From Candidatus Anaerobutyricum avicola (GTDB lineage: Bacteria > Bacillota > Clostridia > Lachnospirales > Lachnospiraceae), in NCBI GenBank assembly GCA_019113845.1, contig DXGQ01000009.1, positions 1-64,000 of the forward strand: a stretch of DNA of 64,000 bases, given 5' to 3'. The stretch's first letter is position 1. The number at the start of each line of letters is the position of its first letter. Below, piece by piece: positions 27,599-37,784 of this stretch. The translations under genes were made by a program, and so were the position numbers. The notes under the pieces are model-generated. The model did not search any database and had not been told where the DNA came from. It saw nothing but the letters and a program-made list of their open reading frames with translations.

Positions 27599-28048
27599 CT
27601 ATCTCATCTCACGCATCATATAATAGTAAAGCTGCGACCGGTTTCTGCACAGTCTGAGTCCTTCGACAAATTTTTCATTCATCAGTTTCCGCGCCAGCAT
27701 GGCAAGCATCGGAAGATGGCTGTCCTGCTCCGGCTCCGCCGGCGTCACAGCGACCACAGCCAGATCTACCGGCTGCCCGTCCACTGCCTCCCATTCGACC
27801 GGCACGGCAAAACGGACCAGCGCAAATACCGGCTCCGTAAGTCCCCGGACTCTGGCATGCGGGATGGCAATGCCGTCCCCAAAACCCGTGGAATACATGT
27901 TCTCTCTTTCCTGAAATGCCTGAAACAGGAGAACTTCCCGGGCCACGTTTTTCTTTGCGCACAGATGACTGATAACCTTTAACGCCTCTTCCTTGGAGCG
28001 AACTTCTATTCCGTCAAAAATCATATCTGGTCTCACCATGGTGTTCAC
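27599..28048 (-). CDS. PTS fructose-type IIA component
   Basis: A 149-residue IIA protein with the phosphohistidine His64 in GFGDGIAIPHARVRGL. It receives phosphate from HPr and passes it to the IIB domain of the next gene. The start is uncertain: the frame opens with GTG at 28048 after a G-rich stretch, and an ATG three codons later (28039) or a further one at 28024 could be used. azlD lies 30 nt upstream. Confidence 0.9.
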   Translation of the reverse strand: MNTMVRPDMIFDGIEVRSKEEALKVISHLCAKKNVAREVLLFQAFQERENMYSTGFGDGIAIPHARVRGLTEPVFALVRFAVPVEWEAVDGQPVDLAVVAVTPAEPEQDSHLPMLAMLARKLMNEKFVEGLRLCRNRSQLYYYMMREMR

Positions 28049-28078
28049 TGTCTGTCCGCCCCCTTTTTATGGATATAT

Positions 28079-28396
28079 TTACAAGATATTTATGATAAGT
28101 TCCGCAATCAGCACTGCCGCGCAGGCTCCCGCCGCCACGATGATAAGACTCTGGCGGCGAAATGCCAGCCATACGGCCACGATCAGTCCCGCCACAGCGG
28201 AAACGAGCGTCCCGGTGGCCTGCAGGATGGCCGGAAATGTCATCGCCGCCAGGACAGTATAAGGAATATAATATAAAAATGAATTCAGCATCCGGTTCTT
28301 TATTTTTTTCTTCACCAGAACAAGTGGGATGACCCGGATCAGATAAGTGACTCCTGCCATCACGATCAGATACGGCAGAAATTCCATAAAATCCAT
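28079..28396 (-). CDS. azlD: AzlD-family branched-chain amino acid export subunit
   Basis: A 105-residue protein with three or four membrane helices, including LIVMAGVTYLIRVIPLVLVKKKIKN, typical of AzlD. With AzlC it forms an exporter of branched-chain amino acids and analogues. The ATG at 28396 lies 8 nt after GGAGG; a GTG that overlaps the azlC stop opens the same frame but has no site. Confidence 0.92.
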   Translation of the reverse strand: MDFMEFLPYLIVMAGVTYLIRVIPLVLVKKKIKNRMLNSFLYYIPYTVLAAMTFPAILQATGTLVSAVAGLIVAVWLAFRRQSLIIVAAGACAAVLIAELIINIL

Positions 28397-28425
28397 CTGC
28401 GCTCCCTCCTTCACAAACTGATTTT

Positions 28426-29172
28426 TCACTGCGCTTCTTCCACAGGGAAGAACACCGCCCCCACTGCCGAGGCGATGACTGCGCAGAGGATGATCGCAAA
28501 TCCGCTGGAGATCCCGGCAAACGCCGGCACAAAGTTAAGCAGAACGCTGATGGCGACTGCCAGAAGCACCGTAATGCAGACGTGCCTGTCCTCCACTGAT
28601 TTTGGCACAAATACGGCGATAAACATGCCGTAAAGCGCCACGCCCAGCGCATTGGTGAGAATCTCCGGAAGGATGTTTCCGAGAAAGGCCCCGAGGAAAG
28701 TACCTGCCGTCCATCCCGCAACGGGCAGGAGCATCAGTCCGCCAAAATAGCCTTTTCGCACCGGTCCCTCGCTCTGGATCGCCGCCGCAAAAATCTCATC
28801 GGTGACGCCATAACCGAGGATCCACCGCCAGATACCGTGAACGTCCTCGTCCACTTTCTGAGAAAGCGCAATGGACATGAGCATATACCGGGCATTGATC
28901 ACAAGCTGCGTCACTGCTGTCTCCAGAAGACTTCCCGCCTGCGCAATGACCGTCAACCCGGCAAACTGCCCGGCGGAGGTCAGATTGGTGAGCGAGATCA
29001 GTGTTGCTTCCAGAACCGTGCATCCGCTGTCCACCGCCAGAATGCCAAAAGCGAAGGATACGGCAAAATAGCCCAGACAAATGGGGATTCCGTCACGGAG
29101 TCCCCTTTTGAAATCGCTGTGCTTTTTTCCGGCCGCCTGTTCCCATCCCACGGATGGCTTTGCCGACGTCAT
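28426..29172 (-). CDS. azlC: AzlC-family branched-chain amino acid exporter
   Basis: The large subunit, 248 residues with about eight hydrophobic helices. Family segments are FKRGLRDGIPICLGYFAVSFAFG and TNLTSAGQFAG near residue 65. The ATG at 29172 lies a few bases past the purD stop and uses a GAGG site inside the end of purD, so it may be translationally coupled to purD although the functions are unrelated. Confidence 0.93.
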   Translation of the reverse strand: MTSAKPSVGWEQAAGKKHSDFKRGLRDGIPICLGYFAVSFAFGILAVDSGCTVLEATLISLTNLTSAGQFAGLTVIAQAGSLLETAVTQLVINARYMLMSIALSQKVDEDVHGIWRWILGYGVTDEIFAAAIQSEGPVRKGYFGGLMLLPVAGWTAGTFLGAFLGNILPEILTNALGVALYGMFIAVFVPKSVEDRHVCITVLLAVAISVLLNFVPAFAGISSGFAIILCAVIASAVGAVFFPVEEAQ

Positions 29173-29174
29173 GC

Positions 29175-30446
29175 TCACGCCTCGTCGATGGCTTTGCCGA
29201 TGTCATGCCGCATGTACTTGTTCGCAAAGTTCACCCACTCGGTAGCAGCGTAGGCATTTTTTCTCGCCTCTTTCAGGTCTGCTCCCTTGGCAGTGATGCC
29301 AAGCACCCGGCCGCCGTTGGTGACGATGCCTTTATCGGTCATTTTGGTACCGGCATGGAAACAATAATATCCGTCCTTATCTTTGAAGTTCTCCAGACCT
29401 TCAATGACAAAACCTTTCTCATAGGAAACCGGATACCCGTCAGAAGCCAGTACAACGCAGACTGCCGCATTGTCCTCAAACTGCAGGTCAATCTCATCCA
29501 GTCGTCCGTCGATGCAGGCTTCCATCACGTCAATGATATCGTTTTTCATCCTCGGCAGCACAACCTGCGCCTCCGGGTCGCCGAAGCGGGCATTGTATTC
29601 CAGCACCTTCGGACCGTCTTCGGTGAGCATCAGACCGGTAAAGAGCACGCCCACGAACGGACGTCCTTCCGCTGCCATGGCGTCCATGGTCGGCTGATAA
29701 ATGTGTTTTTCACAGAAGTCCTGCACTTCTTTTGTATAAAACGGGCTCGGAGAGAAGGTTCCCATACCGCCGGTGTTCAGTCCGGTATCTCCGTCCCCGG
29801 CTCTCTTGTGATCCTGGGCGCTGGTCATACATTTAACCGTTTTTCCGTCGCAGAAAGCCAGAACGGATACTTCTCTTCCCGTCATAAACTCTTCAATGAC
29901 CATCTTGTTGCCGGCATCGCCAAACTTCTTCTCCTCCATGATGGTCTTAACGCCTTCTTTTGCTTCCTCCAGCGTATTGCAGATGAGCACGCCTTTGCCG
30001 AGAGCCAGTCCGTCCGCCTTCAGCACGATCGGCATTTTGGCAGTCTCCAGATAAGCGAGGGCTTCTTCTTTGGAAGTAAAGTTCTCGTAGGCTGCCGTCG
30101 GAATGTGGTATTTCTTCATCAGATCCTTGGAAAATGCTTTGGAGCCCTCGATGATCGCCGCATTTTTACGCGGACCGAAGACACGCAGTCCTTCTGCCTC
30201 AAAGACATCCACAATACCGCCCACCAGCGGGTCGTCCATTCCGATGATCGTCAGGTCGATCGCATTTTCTTTTGCGAACGCCGCCAGTTTTTCAAACTCC
30301 ATGGCTCCGATATCCACGCATTCCGCGTACTCCGCGATGCCTGCATTTCCCGGCGCACAGTAAATCTTATCGACTTTATCACTCTTGGCAACTGCCCACG
30401 CGATGGCATGTTCTCTTCCGCCGCTTCCAACTATTAATACTTTCAT
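29175..30446 (-). CDS. purD: Phosphoribosylamine-glycine ligase
   Basis: Second step of purine synthesis, joining phosphoribosylamine and glycine with ATP. Its 423 residues carry VLIVGSGGREHAIAWAV, the ATP-grasp part with VLKADGLALGKGV, FMTGREVSVLAF, GGMGTFSPSPF and EYNARFGDPEAQVVLPR. The plus-strand frame of 427 codons on the opposite strand is a shadow. Last of four pur genes in the order purE-M-N-D. Confidence 0.97.
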   Translation of the reverse strand: MKVLIVGSGGREHAIAWAVAKSDKVDKIYCAPGNAGIAEYAECVDIGAMEFEKLAAFAKENAIDLTIIGMDDPLVGGIVDVFEAEGLRVFGPRKNAAIIEGSKAFSKDLMKKYHIPTAAYENFTSKEEALAYLETAKMPIVLKADGLALGKGVLICNTLEEAKEGVKTIMEEKKFGDAGNKMVIEEFMTGREVSVLAFCDGKTVKCMTSAQDHKRAGDGDTGLNTGGMGTFSPSPFYTKEVQDFCEKHIYQPTMDAMAAEGRPFVGVLFTGLMLTEDGPKVLEYNARFGDPEAQVVLPRMKNDIIDVMEACIDGRLDEIDLQFEDNAAVCVVLASDGYPVSYEKGFVIEGLENFKDKDGYYCFHAGTKMTDKGIVTNGGRVLGITAKGADLKEARKNAYAATEWVNFANKYMRHDIGKAIDEA

Positions 30447-30459
30447 CCTGCGTCCTCCC

Positions 30460-31086
30460 TTACTCGTCTATGGTAACCTTTCGTCCGTCCACATGTACCT
30501 TTCCGTTGGCAATGAGGTCAATGGCCTTTGGCAGGATCACCCATTCCGCCTGTTCCATGATCCTCTTCTGCAATACCTCCGGCGTATCGTCCTGCTCCAC
30601 CATCACCGGCTTCTGCAGGATGATCGGTCCGGTGTCCGTCCCCTCATCCACAAAGTGCACTGTGGCGCCGGAAACCCGCACGCCCCGCGCCAGGGCTTTT
30701 TCATGGACATGCAGACCGTAGCATCCCGTTCCGCAGAAAGACGGAATCAGCGACGGATGGATGTTGATGATCCGGTTCTCGTACTCCTCGATGACACACG
30801 GAGGAACGACGACCAGATAGCCGGCCAGCACCACAAGATCGATCTCTCTCTCCCGCAGCGCCTCCAGCAGCTTCTCATTAAACTCTTCTCTTGTATCAAA
30901 GCTCTTCGGTGACAACAGCAGCGCTTCCACTCCATAGTTTCTGGCACGCGTGAGCGCATAAGCGCCCGCGTTGTTACTGATGACTACGGAAATCTGCGCG
31001 TTGGTGATCCTGCCGTCGTCAATGGAATCCATGATCGCCTGCAGGTTCGTCCCGCCGCCGGATACAAGAACCGCAAGTTTTAACAT
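30460..31086 (-). CDS. purN: Phosphoribosylglycinamide formyltransferase
   Basis: Transfers a formyl group from 10-formyl-tetrahydrofolate to GAR. About 208 residues, with [35 protein letters not shown], the catalytic [10 protein letters not shown] and [15 protein letters not shown]. The ATG at 31086 has GGGAG 7 nt upstream and overlaps the purM stop by 7 nt. Confidence 0.96.
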   Translation of the reverse strand: MLKLAVLVSGGGTNLQAIMDSIDDGRITNAQISVVISNNAGAYALTRARNYGVEALLLSPKSFDTREEFNEKLLEALREREIDLVVLAGYLVVVPPCVIEEYENRIINIHPSLIPSFCGTGCYGLHVHEKALARGVRVSGATVHFVDEGTDTGPIILQKPVMVEQDDTPEVLQKRIMEQAEWVILPKAIDLIANGKVHVDGRKVTIDE

Positions 31087-32105
31087 ATGGTCACTCCCTT
31101 TTCTCCAGCTTCCACTTTTCCGACGATCCATGCTTTTTCTCCGGCGTCCGTCAGCGCCTGCACTGCCCGATCGGCATCTGCCGCATCCAGAGCCAGCATC
31201 ATACCGATTCCCATGTTGTACGTGTTGTACATCATCTCTTCCGCGATCTCTCCCTCTTTTGCCAGGAGACGGAAGATGGCTGGTACCTCATAACTGTTCT
31301 TATCCACGACCGCACGCACGCCTTCCGGCAGCATCCGCGGAATATTCTCATAAAATCCACCGCCGGTGATATGACTGCATCCCTTGATGACGATGCCGGC
31401 GGCTTTCACTGCCTTTAATGCCTTCACATAAATTCTGGTCGGAGTGAGCAGCGCCTCACCGAGCGTCATACCAAGCTCTTCTTTATATTCATTCAGCGCC
31501 TCTTTCTCCATCGGGAACACTTTTCGCACGAGAGAATATCCGTTGCTGTGCACACCGGAGGAGGCGATACCTACCAGCACGTCACCGGCTTTGATATTTT
31601 CTCCGGTGATCATATCTTTTCTGTCACAGACGCCCACAGCAAATCCTGCCAGATCGTACTCATCCTCTTCCATCAGACCCGGATGCTCCGCAGTCTCTCC
31701 GCCGATCAGCGCCGCCTCGGACTGCAGGCAGCCTTCTGCCACGCCCTTTACGATGGATGCGATCTTTTCCGGATAATTCTTGCCGCAGGCAATGTAATCC
31801 AGGAAAAACAGAGGCTCACCTCCGGCGCAGGCAATATCGTTGACACACATGGCAACACAGTCGATGCCGATGGTATCATGCTTATCCAGTATCATGGAAA
31901 GCTTCACCTTCGTGCCGCAGCCGTCGGTGCCGGATAAGAGAACCGGTTCCTCCATCTCCTTAATCTTGCTCAAAGAAAAGGCGCCGGAAAATCCTCCCAG
32001 TCCGCCTAACACTTCCGGACGCATGGTCTTTTTTACATGTTCCTTCATCAGTTCCACCGACTGATAGCCGGCCTCAATATCCACGCCTGCGTTCTTATAA
32101 TCCAT
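31080..32105 (-). CDS. purM: Phosphoribosylformylglycinamidine cyclo-ligase
   Basis: Closes the imidazole ring to give AIR, using ATP. The 341 residues follow the family throughout: [61 protein letters not shown], and [14 protein letters not shown] near residue 186. It lies 33 nt after purE. Confidence 0.97.
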   Translation of the reverse strand: MDYKNAGVDIEAGYQSVELMKEHVKKTMRPEVLGGLGGFSGAFSLSKIKEMEEPVLLSGTDGCGTKVKLSMILDKHDTIGIDCVAMCVNDIACAGGEPLFFLDYIACGKNYPEKIASIVKGVAEGCLQSEAALIGGETAEHPGLMEEDEYDLAGFAVGVCDRKDMITGENIKAGDVLVGIASSGVHSNGYSLVRKVFPMEKEALNEYKEELGMTLGEALLTPTRIYVKALKAVKAAGIVIKGCSHITGGGFYENIPRMLPEGVRAVVDKNSYEVPAIFRLLAKEGEIAEEMMYNTYNMGIGMMLALDAADADRAVQALTDAGEKAWIVGKVEAGEKGVTIC

Positions 32106-32138
32106 AACAGACTCCTTTCCTCTCTGACGTATCTTGTT

Positions 32139-32651
32139 CTACATCTGTTTCAGATATTCTTTGTATCCGATGGATGCCAGCTTGTCCGCCTTCTCCACGA
32201 CCTGATTTTTCAGCTTCTCAGAGTATGCTTTTAATCTGTCAAGCAGCGCGGCGTCCGATGTGGCAAGAATCTTCGCCGCAAGAATACCTGCGTTTGCCGC
32301 TCCGTTGATGGCAACCGTAGCCACCGGGATACCGGTCGGCATCTGTACGATGGAATACAGAGAATCCACACCGCCAAGATCGGAGGTCTTCATCGGAACG
32401 CCGATCACCGGCATCGGAAAGATAGCGGCGCACATACCCGGCAGATGCGCTGCCTTGCCGGCGCCCGCGATGATCACCTTATAACCTCTCTCTTCCGCAG
32501 ACTTTGCATACTGAAAGAACTCATCCGGCTCTCTGTGCGCAGAGATGACTGTCATCTCAAAATCAATTCCCAGTTCCTCTAAGATATCCGCTGCCTTGCT
32601 CATGATCGGCATGTCGGAATCGCTTCCCATTACAATACCTACTTTTGCCAT
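32139..32651 (-). CDS. purE: N5-carboxyaminoimidazole ribonucleotide mutase, class I
   Basis: Moves the carboxyl group on the imidazole ring of carboxy-AIR. The 170 residues show GSDSDMPIMSKAA, ISAHREPDEF, IIAGAGKAAHLPGM, and the GVPMKTSDLGGVDSLYSIVQMPTGIPVATV block. The partner PurK is not in the window; class I PurE normally works with it or accepts CO2 at high levels. First of the four pur genes. Confidence 0.96.
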   Translation of the reverse strand: MAKVGIVMGSDSDMPIMSKAADILEELGIDFEMTVISAHREPDEFFQYAKSAEERGYKVIIAGAGKAAHLPGMCAAIFPMPVIGVPMKTSDLGGVDSLYSIVQMPTGIPVATVAINGAANAGILAAKILATSDAALLDRLKAYSEKLKNQVVEKADKLASIGYKEYLKQM

Positions 32652-32763
32652 GTTTTTTCTTCCTTTCTATATAATCTATATGATATAAATGTAACAAGGT
32701 TATTTTTTCACTGAAAAGCCTTCGTGATTTATGCAAATATCACATGTCCTGTGCCGTTTCTCA

Positions 32764-33681
32764 CTATTTTACAAAGGCGTTCTTCAGGTCTTCCTTCATG
32801 TCAAGAACCGCCTGACGGCTGGCGTCCCCGAAATTCTCCGGTCCGTACACATCTGACTTCTGGTATGCGCAGATGATGCCGCGGCTGGAATTTACGATCG
32901 CACCCAGACCATCCTCGTTAAAGAACGGTGCCAGGTCTTTTCCGGTTCCTCCCTGTGCGCCGTATCCCGGCACCAGAATATAGTTTTTCGGCATCAGCTT
33001 GCGGAGCACAGCGCCCATCTCCGGATAGGTCGCGCCCACAACAGCTCCCACATAGCTGTAATCTTCACCCATGTGCTCTTCGCCCCACTGTGCCACCTTT
33101 TCCGCCACGATCTCATACAGAGGACGTCCGTCGATGAGACGATCCTGAAACTCCCCGCTGGACGGGTTGGAGGTCTTCACAAGAATGAACATACCCTTCT
33201 TTTCTTCTTTGCACACCTTGATAAACGGCTTCACTCCGTCAGAACCCAGGTAAGGATTTACCGTGATAAAGTCCTCGGTAAACGGAGAATACACCTTCTC
33301 TCCCACCTGCACTCTGCCCACATGACCGATGGCATAAGCCTCGGAGGTGGAACCGATATCGCCGCGCTTGATATCGCCGATGATGACAAGTCCTTTACTC
33401 TTTGCATAGTCGCAGGTACGCTTAAATGCCTGCATTCCCGGGATACCAAACTGTTCATACATGGCAACCTGCGGTTTCACTGCCGGGATCAGATCGTATG
33501 TCGCATCGATGATACCTTTGTTAAACTGCCAGATGGCTTCCGCCGCTCCCTCCAGCGTCTCGCCATATGCGGCAAAGGCATCTTTTCTTATGTGCTCCGG
33601 CACATAGGAAAGCATCGGATCCAGACCGACAACGATCGGAGCGTCTTTGTCTTTGATATTCTTAATTAATTCCTGAATCAT
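32764..33681 (-). CDS. pyrF: Orotidine 5'-phosphate decarboxylase, subfamily 2
   Basis: Last step of UMP synthesis. About 305 residues, the longer form found in many clostridia and actinobacteria. Seen are APIVVGLDPMLSYVPEHI, the catalytic GLVIIGDIKRGDIGSTSEAYA, PFTEDFITVNPYLGSD and the phosphate loop ILVPGYGAQGGTGKD. The ATG at 33681 follows GGAGG at 6 nt; the frame is open back to 33804 without a site. It lies 225 bp after pyrC. Confidence 0.95.
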   Translation of the reverse strand: MIQELIKNIKDKDAPIVVGLDPMLSYVPEHIRKDAFAAYGETLEGAAEAIWQFNKGIIDATYDLIPAVKPQVAMYEQFGIPGMQAFKRTCDYAKSKGLVIIGDIKRGDIGSTSEAYAIGHVGRVQVGEKVYSPFTEDFITVNPYLGSDGVKPFIKVCKEEKKGMFILVKTSNPSSGEFQDRLIDGRPLYEIVAEKVAQWGEEHMGEDYSYVGAVVGATYPEMGAVLRKLMPKNYILVPGYGAQGGTGKDLAPFFNEDGLGAIVNSSRGIICAYQKSDVYGPENFGDASRQAVLDMKEDLKNAFVK

Positions 33682-33906
33682 CTTGTCCCTCCAGATATTC
33701 TTTTCCTTTGTTTTCCATTTGCAAAAGAAGCCAGCATCCTGATCTCCTTTCGCATCTCCGTATGCCGGCGGTCGCTGTCCGCCTTCACACACCGGAAAAC
33801 TCATTGGTACATTCTAGCATATTTTTATCTCTCTGTATACTTGCGAATCTGCCAAAATCTCCGTCGGATTCTCTCCCCACTGGCTTTGGGTCCCCGGTTC
33901 CTTGTC

Positions 33907-35172
33907 CTATTTACCGTATACGATCTTTCCGCCACAGATGGTATAATGCACCTTTCCGCAAAGCTGCGCTCCCAGAAACGGAGAATTGCTCGCCCTGGAC
34001 GCAAACTTTTCCACCTGCCAGACCTCATCCGGATCAAAGATCACCAGATCCGCCGGCCGCCCCTCGGAGATATCTCCGCAGTCAAATTGATACAGTCTTG
34101 CCGGATTCACCGTCATTTTGGTCAGAAGTTCCATCATGGACAGATAGCCTCTCTTCACCAGATTGGTGATTCCAAGCGCCAGCGCCGTCTCCAGTCCGAT
34201 GATACCGCTCGGCGCAGCGGCAAACTCTCTCTCTTTCTCCTCTGCCGAGTGCGGCGCATGGTCGGTGGCGATCATATCGATCGTGCCGTCCATGAGTCCT
34301 TCGATGATCTTTGCCTTATCCCAGCTGGTCCGCACCGGCGGGTTCATCTTGCACATCGTGCCGTAGTTTGGCACGTCCTCTTCCGTCAGGGTAAAGTGGT
34401 GCGGCGTCGCTTCCGCGTACACCTTCGCTCCCTTACTCTTCGCATAGCGCACCAGATCGACCGATCTTCCCGAGGAAATGTGCTGGATATCCACCTTCGC
34501 GCCGGTCTCCAGAGCAAGCATCACATCCCTTGCTACCATCACATCCTCAGAGACTGCCGGCGCGCCGCCCAGTCCCATCTGCTCGCTGATCGTCCCTTTA
34601 TTGATCCCGTTGAGTTCGTTCAGCGTCGGGTCCTCCTCGTGAAGACTGATCGGCATATCCACCTTTGCCGCCATCTCCATCGCTTTTTTTATAAAACCGG
34701 CATCCGTGAGAGGGATACCGTCATCGGTAAAGCCGCAGGCGCCGTGGCGGGCCATCTCCTCAAAATCCACCAGTTCCTTTCCCTGAAAACTTTTCGAGAC
34801 CGCGGAGGCCTGTTTCACATGGATCGGCAAAGCCTTTGCCCGCTCCAAAATATCGTCCAGAACTTCCGGGCAGTCTACGATCGGCTTCGTGTTCGCCATA
34901 CAGACCACCGTCGTATAGCCGCCCGCTGCCGCCGCGGCGCTTCCCGTCTCCAGATCTTCTTTGTAAGTAAGTCCGGGATCCCGAAAATGTACATGCACAT
35001 CCACCAGTCCCGGCGCAACGATACATCCGGAGGCATCGATCACCTGCTCCGGTTCCCAGTCGGCTCCCCCGCTTCCAAAACCGGCGATCCGTCCTCCTTC
35101 TGTCCACACATCCGTCACCATATCCATACCGGTGGCCGGGTTCATGACTCTTCCATTCCTGATAAGAAACAT
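33907..35172 (-). CDS. pyrC: Dihydroorotase, class I
   Basis: Cyclises carbamoyl aspartate to dihydroorotate. About 421 residues with the zinc motif PGLVDVHVHFRDPGLTYKED, the metal-ligand His in IQHISSGRSVDLVR, and the catalytic Asp in IATDHAPHSAEEKE. The ATG at 35172 follows GGAGG at 6 nt. It starts 45 nt after the aminopeptidase gene. The aspartate transcarbamoylase genes are not in the window. Confidence 0.96.
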   Translation of the reverse strand: MFLIRNGRVMNPATGMDMVTDVWTEGGRIAGFGSGGADWEPEQVIDASGCIVAPGLVDVHVHFRDPGLTYKEDLETGSAAAAAGGYTTVVCMANTKPIVDCPEVLDDILERAKALPIHVKQASAVSKSFQGKELVDFEEMARHGACGFTDDGIPLTDAGFIKKAMEMAAKVDMPISLHEEDPTLNELNGINKGTISEQMGLGGAPAVSEDVMVARDVMLALETGAKVDIQHISSGRSVDLVRYAKSKGAKVYAEATPHHFTLTEEDVPNYGTMCKMNPPVRTSWDKAKIIEGLMDGTIDMIATDHAPHSAEEKEREFAAAPSGIIGLETALALGITNLVKRGYLSMMELLTKMTVNPARLYQFDCGDISEGRPADLVIFDPDEVWQVEKFASRASNSPFLGAQLCGKVHYTICGGKIVYGK

Positions 35173-35216
35173 ATCAGCCCTCCTCTTTCTCTTCACTCTG
35201 TCTGACGCTTTTCCTC

Positions 35217-37406
35217 TCACAGCGACTGTCCGCTCTCCTCTTCGACACTGTCGCCGTCACTTTCCTCCGTCAGGATCTCTTCCACCAGTTCACTGGAGGT
35301 TCCTTTTATCTCCAGTTCTTCCTCTTCCTCGCTGGCAAACGGGTCATTTAACCGGAACGTACCATCCAGCACAAAACGACCGTCCAGGATGATCGGCACC
35401 TCCACCCGGTCTTTGTTCACCGCCACGATGCGGCCCAGCGCCTCGTACGGTATCGTGATATCCGTGTGGCAGTTAAAGTATGCCTTTTTCGGATTCTCTT
35501 TTCTTAAAATGGAACATTCGTTGTCCTTTGCCATGATCTCTCTGCCGTCCGGATTGAACACCCGCACATCCTCACAATAGGAATAACAGGTATCTCCCAA
35601 CGCTACATGCGGTCCCATTTTCTCCGCAATGAGTATCGGCAGCTTGGACATGATATCATATTTTGCCGCCATCACATAAGCTGTCGTGTTCGTTCCGATG
35701 GCAAACTCTCCCATCGGAAGAGTATCCCGGTTAAAGAGAAGATTCTCCTTGATGAACTTCCTACCCTCTTCCTCATCCGGGAAATTACTGCAGGAGTAAT
35801 CGGTCACCATGCCATCCTCAAACTGCAGCCGCAGGTTTTTATAGAACAGCCCGTTCAGGTACACATTATCTACATGCAAAAGACCGTTTGTTCCCTTGAG
35901 ACGCGGAGAGGTGAACACCTCGCCCACCGGGATATTGACATCTGCCAGACAGTTCTCGAACTTGGTCTGCGTTTCCGGGTCTTCAAGATCAATGAGAGCA
36001 ATGGTCAGATTCGTCATATTGCTGCCCCGTCCCATGATCTTCACGTAAGCGGAGCGATCCAGCACCTGGATCATGTTCTGCTGAATCTCTTTGTATTTCT
36101 CCTTGTCGAGCGTGTTGACCTTCCGCACTTCCTCAAAGATCTCCTCGAACTTCTCGCCGATGGATGGCAGCGGATAGGCAATGATCGTAAAACTTCTCTC
36201 GTCCTGGTTAATGAATTCATTGATCAGCGCGTTGGACTCTGCGGAATATTCCGTCAGAAGATTCTGCTGTCTCTCGCTCAGACGGTACGCCTCCGGTTTG
36301 CTCACCGGCTCAAACGGTACCTCCCCGAACACCTCAAAGCAGGCCGGTCCCGCAAATCCTTCCGCTTCCTCGGCAAATTCTTCATACGCCTTCCGCATAC
36401 AGGTCAGTTTCCGGTCCAGCATCCTCTTGTCAAAATAGATCGCGTTGTCAAAGCGATGATCGTAATCATACTGCTCATTTGGACTCGAGGAAACGTATCC
36501 CACCTTGATATTCTGTCTTTTGTTTAATGTATTGACTGCCGCACGGTATATGACCGGCTCCAGCCCCAGCTCTCTGAACTGATAGACCGCCGCGCGGATG
36601 ATCCTCTCAAATCCGATATTGTAGCGGATATTTACCGTTTTCTTTTTGGAGAGATCCACATTTTTAAGCGCAAATCCCTCCCGATATCCGTCAGTAAATG
36701 TAAATGCGATCTCCTCAATCTCTTTTTGCGGCAGACTGTTCAGGTACTGCGCCATACGGATCTCATTTTCTGATACGTACTCCCCATAGGAATACAGATA
36801 ACGGATATCAGAGAGATCCGCTCCCATGACAATGTCCGTGGCAAACGAGAGGGATGTGTCAAACATCTCCCTCACACGCCAGCCTACCCAGTCCTCCGCA
36901 TAATCATAGAGGAACCAGTATATGACATCCTTTACCTGATGGTAGCTGACGTCCCCGCTCTCAAACATGCAGTAACTCTCGATAAAAAGTTCATTGAGGA
37001 AGGTCATCTTCTCGAGATTCTGCTCAAAAATAAACACGCGCTCCGACCGAAGCTCCGTGTACAAAAAGCTCAGGATCCGTCCGTATTCCTCTCCGAGCGT
37101 CCTGACGGCATAAGCGGGATTCGCGTAAGACGTCTCATAATTTTCCGGAAAGAGCTCTTCATAAAACTCCCGGTTTTCCCGCTGCAGATCCTCCAGCGTA
37201 CAGCGGTCCAAAATCCCGTCTTCCACCGCCGCATAGATCGCTCTGCACTTTTCGAGAAAAGCCGCCGTCTTCTTAAAATACTCTCCCAGCTCTCCACTGA
37301 CCGCCGCATTCTTCGCAGACGCGATCTCCCGGATGCGGTCCGCCGCCAGCTCAAATCTCTCTCTTACCGCCTCATTTTCTTCTTTTAATACTATTCTGTA
37401 ATCCAT
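35217..37406 (-). CDS. M29-type aminopeptidase with a long N-terminal extension
   Basis: The C-terminal 330 residues match thermophilic (M29) metallo-aminopeptidases: MGRGSNMTNLTIAL, NIPVGEVFTSPRLKGTNG with a metal Glu, MGEFAIGTN with a second Glu, a metal His in AEKMGPHVALGDTCYS, and YFNCHTDITI near the end. The usual length is about 410 residues; this one has 729, so roughly 380 N-terminal residues rich in Glu, Tyr and Phe are extra, with no domain I recognise. The protein ends in an acidic tail. It probably removes N-terminal amino acids from peptides in the cytoplasm. It sits between a small membrane protein and pyrC, with no metabolic link to pyrimidines. Confidence 0.85.
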   Translation of the reverse strand: MDYRIVLKEENEAVRERFELAADRIREIASAKNAAVSGELGEYFKKTAAFLEKCRAIYAAVEDGILDRCTLEDLQRENREFYEELFPENYETSYANPAYAVRTLGEEYGRILSFLYTELRSERVFIFEQNLEKMTFLNELFIESYCMFESGDVSYHQVKDVIYWFLYDYAEDWVGWRVREMFDTSLSFATDIVMGADLSDIRYLYSYGEYVSENEIRMAQYLNSLPQKEIEEIAFTFTDGYREGFALKNVDLSKKKTVNIRYNIGFERIIRAAVYQFRELGLEPVIYRAAVNTLNKRQNIKVGYVSSSPNEQYDYDHRFDNAIYFDKRMLDRKLTCMRKAYEEFAEEAEGFAGPACFEVFGEVPFEPVSKPEAYRLSERQQNLLTEYSAESNALINEFINQDERSFTIIAYPLPSIGEKFEEIFEEVRKVNTLDKEKYKEIQQNMIQVLDRSAYVKIMGRGSNMTNLTIALIDLEDPETQTKFENCLADVNIPVGEVFTSPRLKGTNGLLHVDNVYLNGLFYKNLRLQFEDGMVTDYSCSNFPDEEEGRKFIKENLLFNRDTLPMGEFAIGTNTTAYVMAAKYDIMSKLPILIAEKMGPHVALGDTCYSYCEDVRVFNPDGREIMAKDNECSILRKENPKKAYFNCHTDITIPYEALGRIVAVNKDRVEVPIILDGRFVLDGTFRLNDPFASEEEEELEIKGTSSELVEEILTEESDGDSVEEESGQSL

Positions 37407-37471
37407 ATATCTTACCTGTCCTCCCCGTCAAATTCTGTCTCTGATCCTCGTGGTATCTTCCTGCCACACAC

Positions 37472-37780
37472 TCACAACATCACTAATGTGATACCCAGAA
37501 AAATAACAATGACATTCAGACAGATTCCTGAAATCTTAAATCTCTGATTCGTTTTCACATCATCATAGCTCAGCACACCCCAGATAACACCAAAAAAAGC
37601 CAGAATCACCAGCAGGCATCCTACCAGTCCTCCGGCAATCCCCATATTTCCACGGCTCAAAATGGAAATCAGCATCAAAATGACAAATCCAACGAGTTCC
37701 ACAATTCCCATGATCAATGTGATGACCGCGTTTCTGGAAACCTTCTTTTCCGAAAACGACAATGCATTTCTTGAAATCAT
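37472..37780 (-). CDS. Small membrane protein (DUF6142-like)
   Basis: A 102-residue protein with three predicted membrane helices and a short Ser/Lys-rich N-terminus (MISRNALSFSEKKVSRNAV). It resembles uncharacterised clostridial proteins that I know as DUF6142; the assignment is from memory. It starts 5 nt after the vanZ-like stop, so the two are probably coupled. Function unknown. Confidence 0.75.
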   Translation of the reverse strand: MISRNALSFSEKKVSRNAVITLIMGIVELVGFVILMLISILSRGNMGIAGGLVGCLLVILAFFGVIWGVLSYDDVKTNQRFKISGICLNVIVIFLGITLVML

Positions 37781-37784
37781 ATTC

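Noticed and set aside
29154-30437. 427-codon plus-strand open frame
   Set aside because: Exact shadow of purD on the other strand; His/Arg-rich low-quality protein with no ribosome-binding site.
33841-35205. 454-codon plus-strand open frame
   Set aside because: Antisense shadow of pyrC; composition dominated by His, Arg and Leu.
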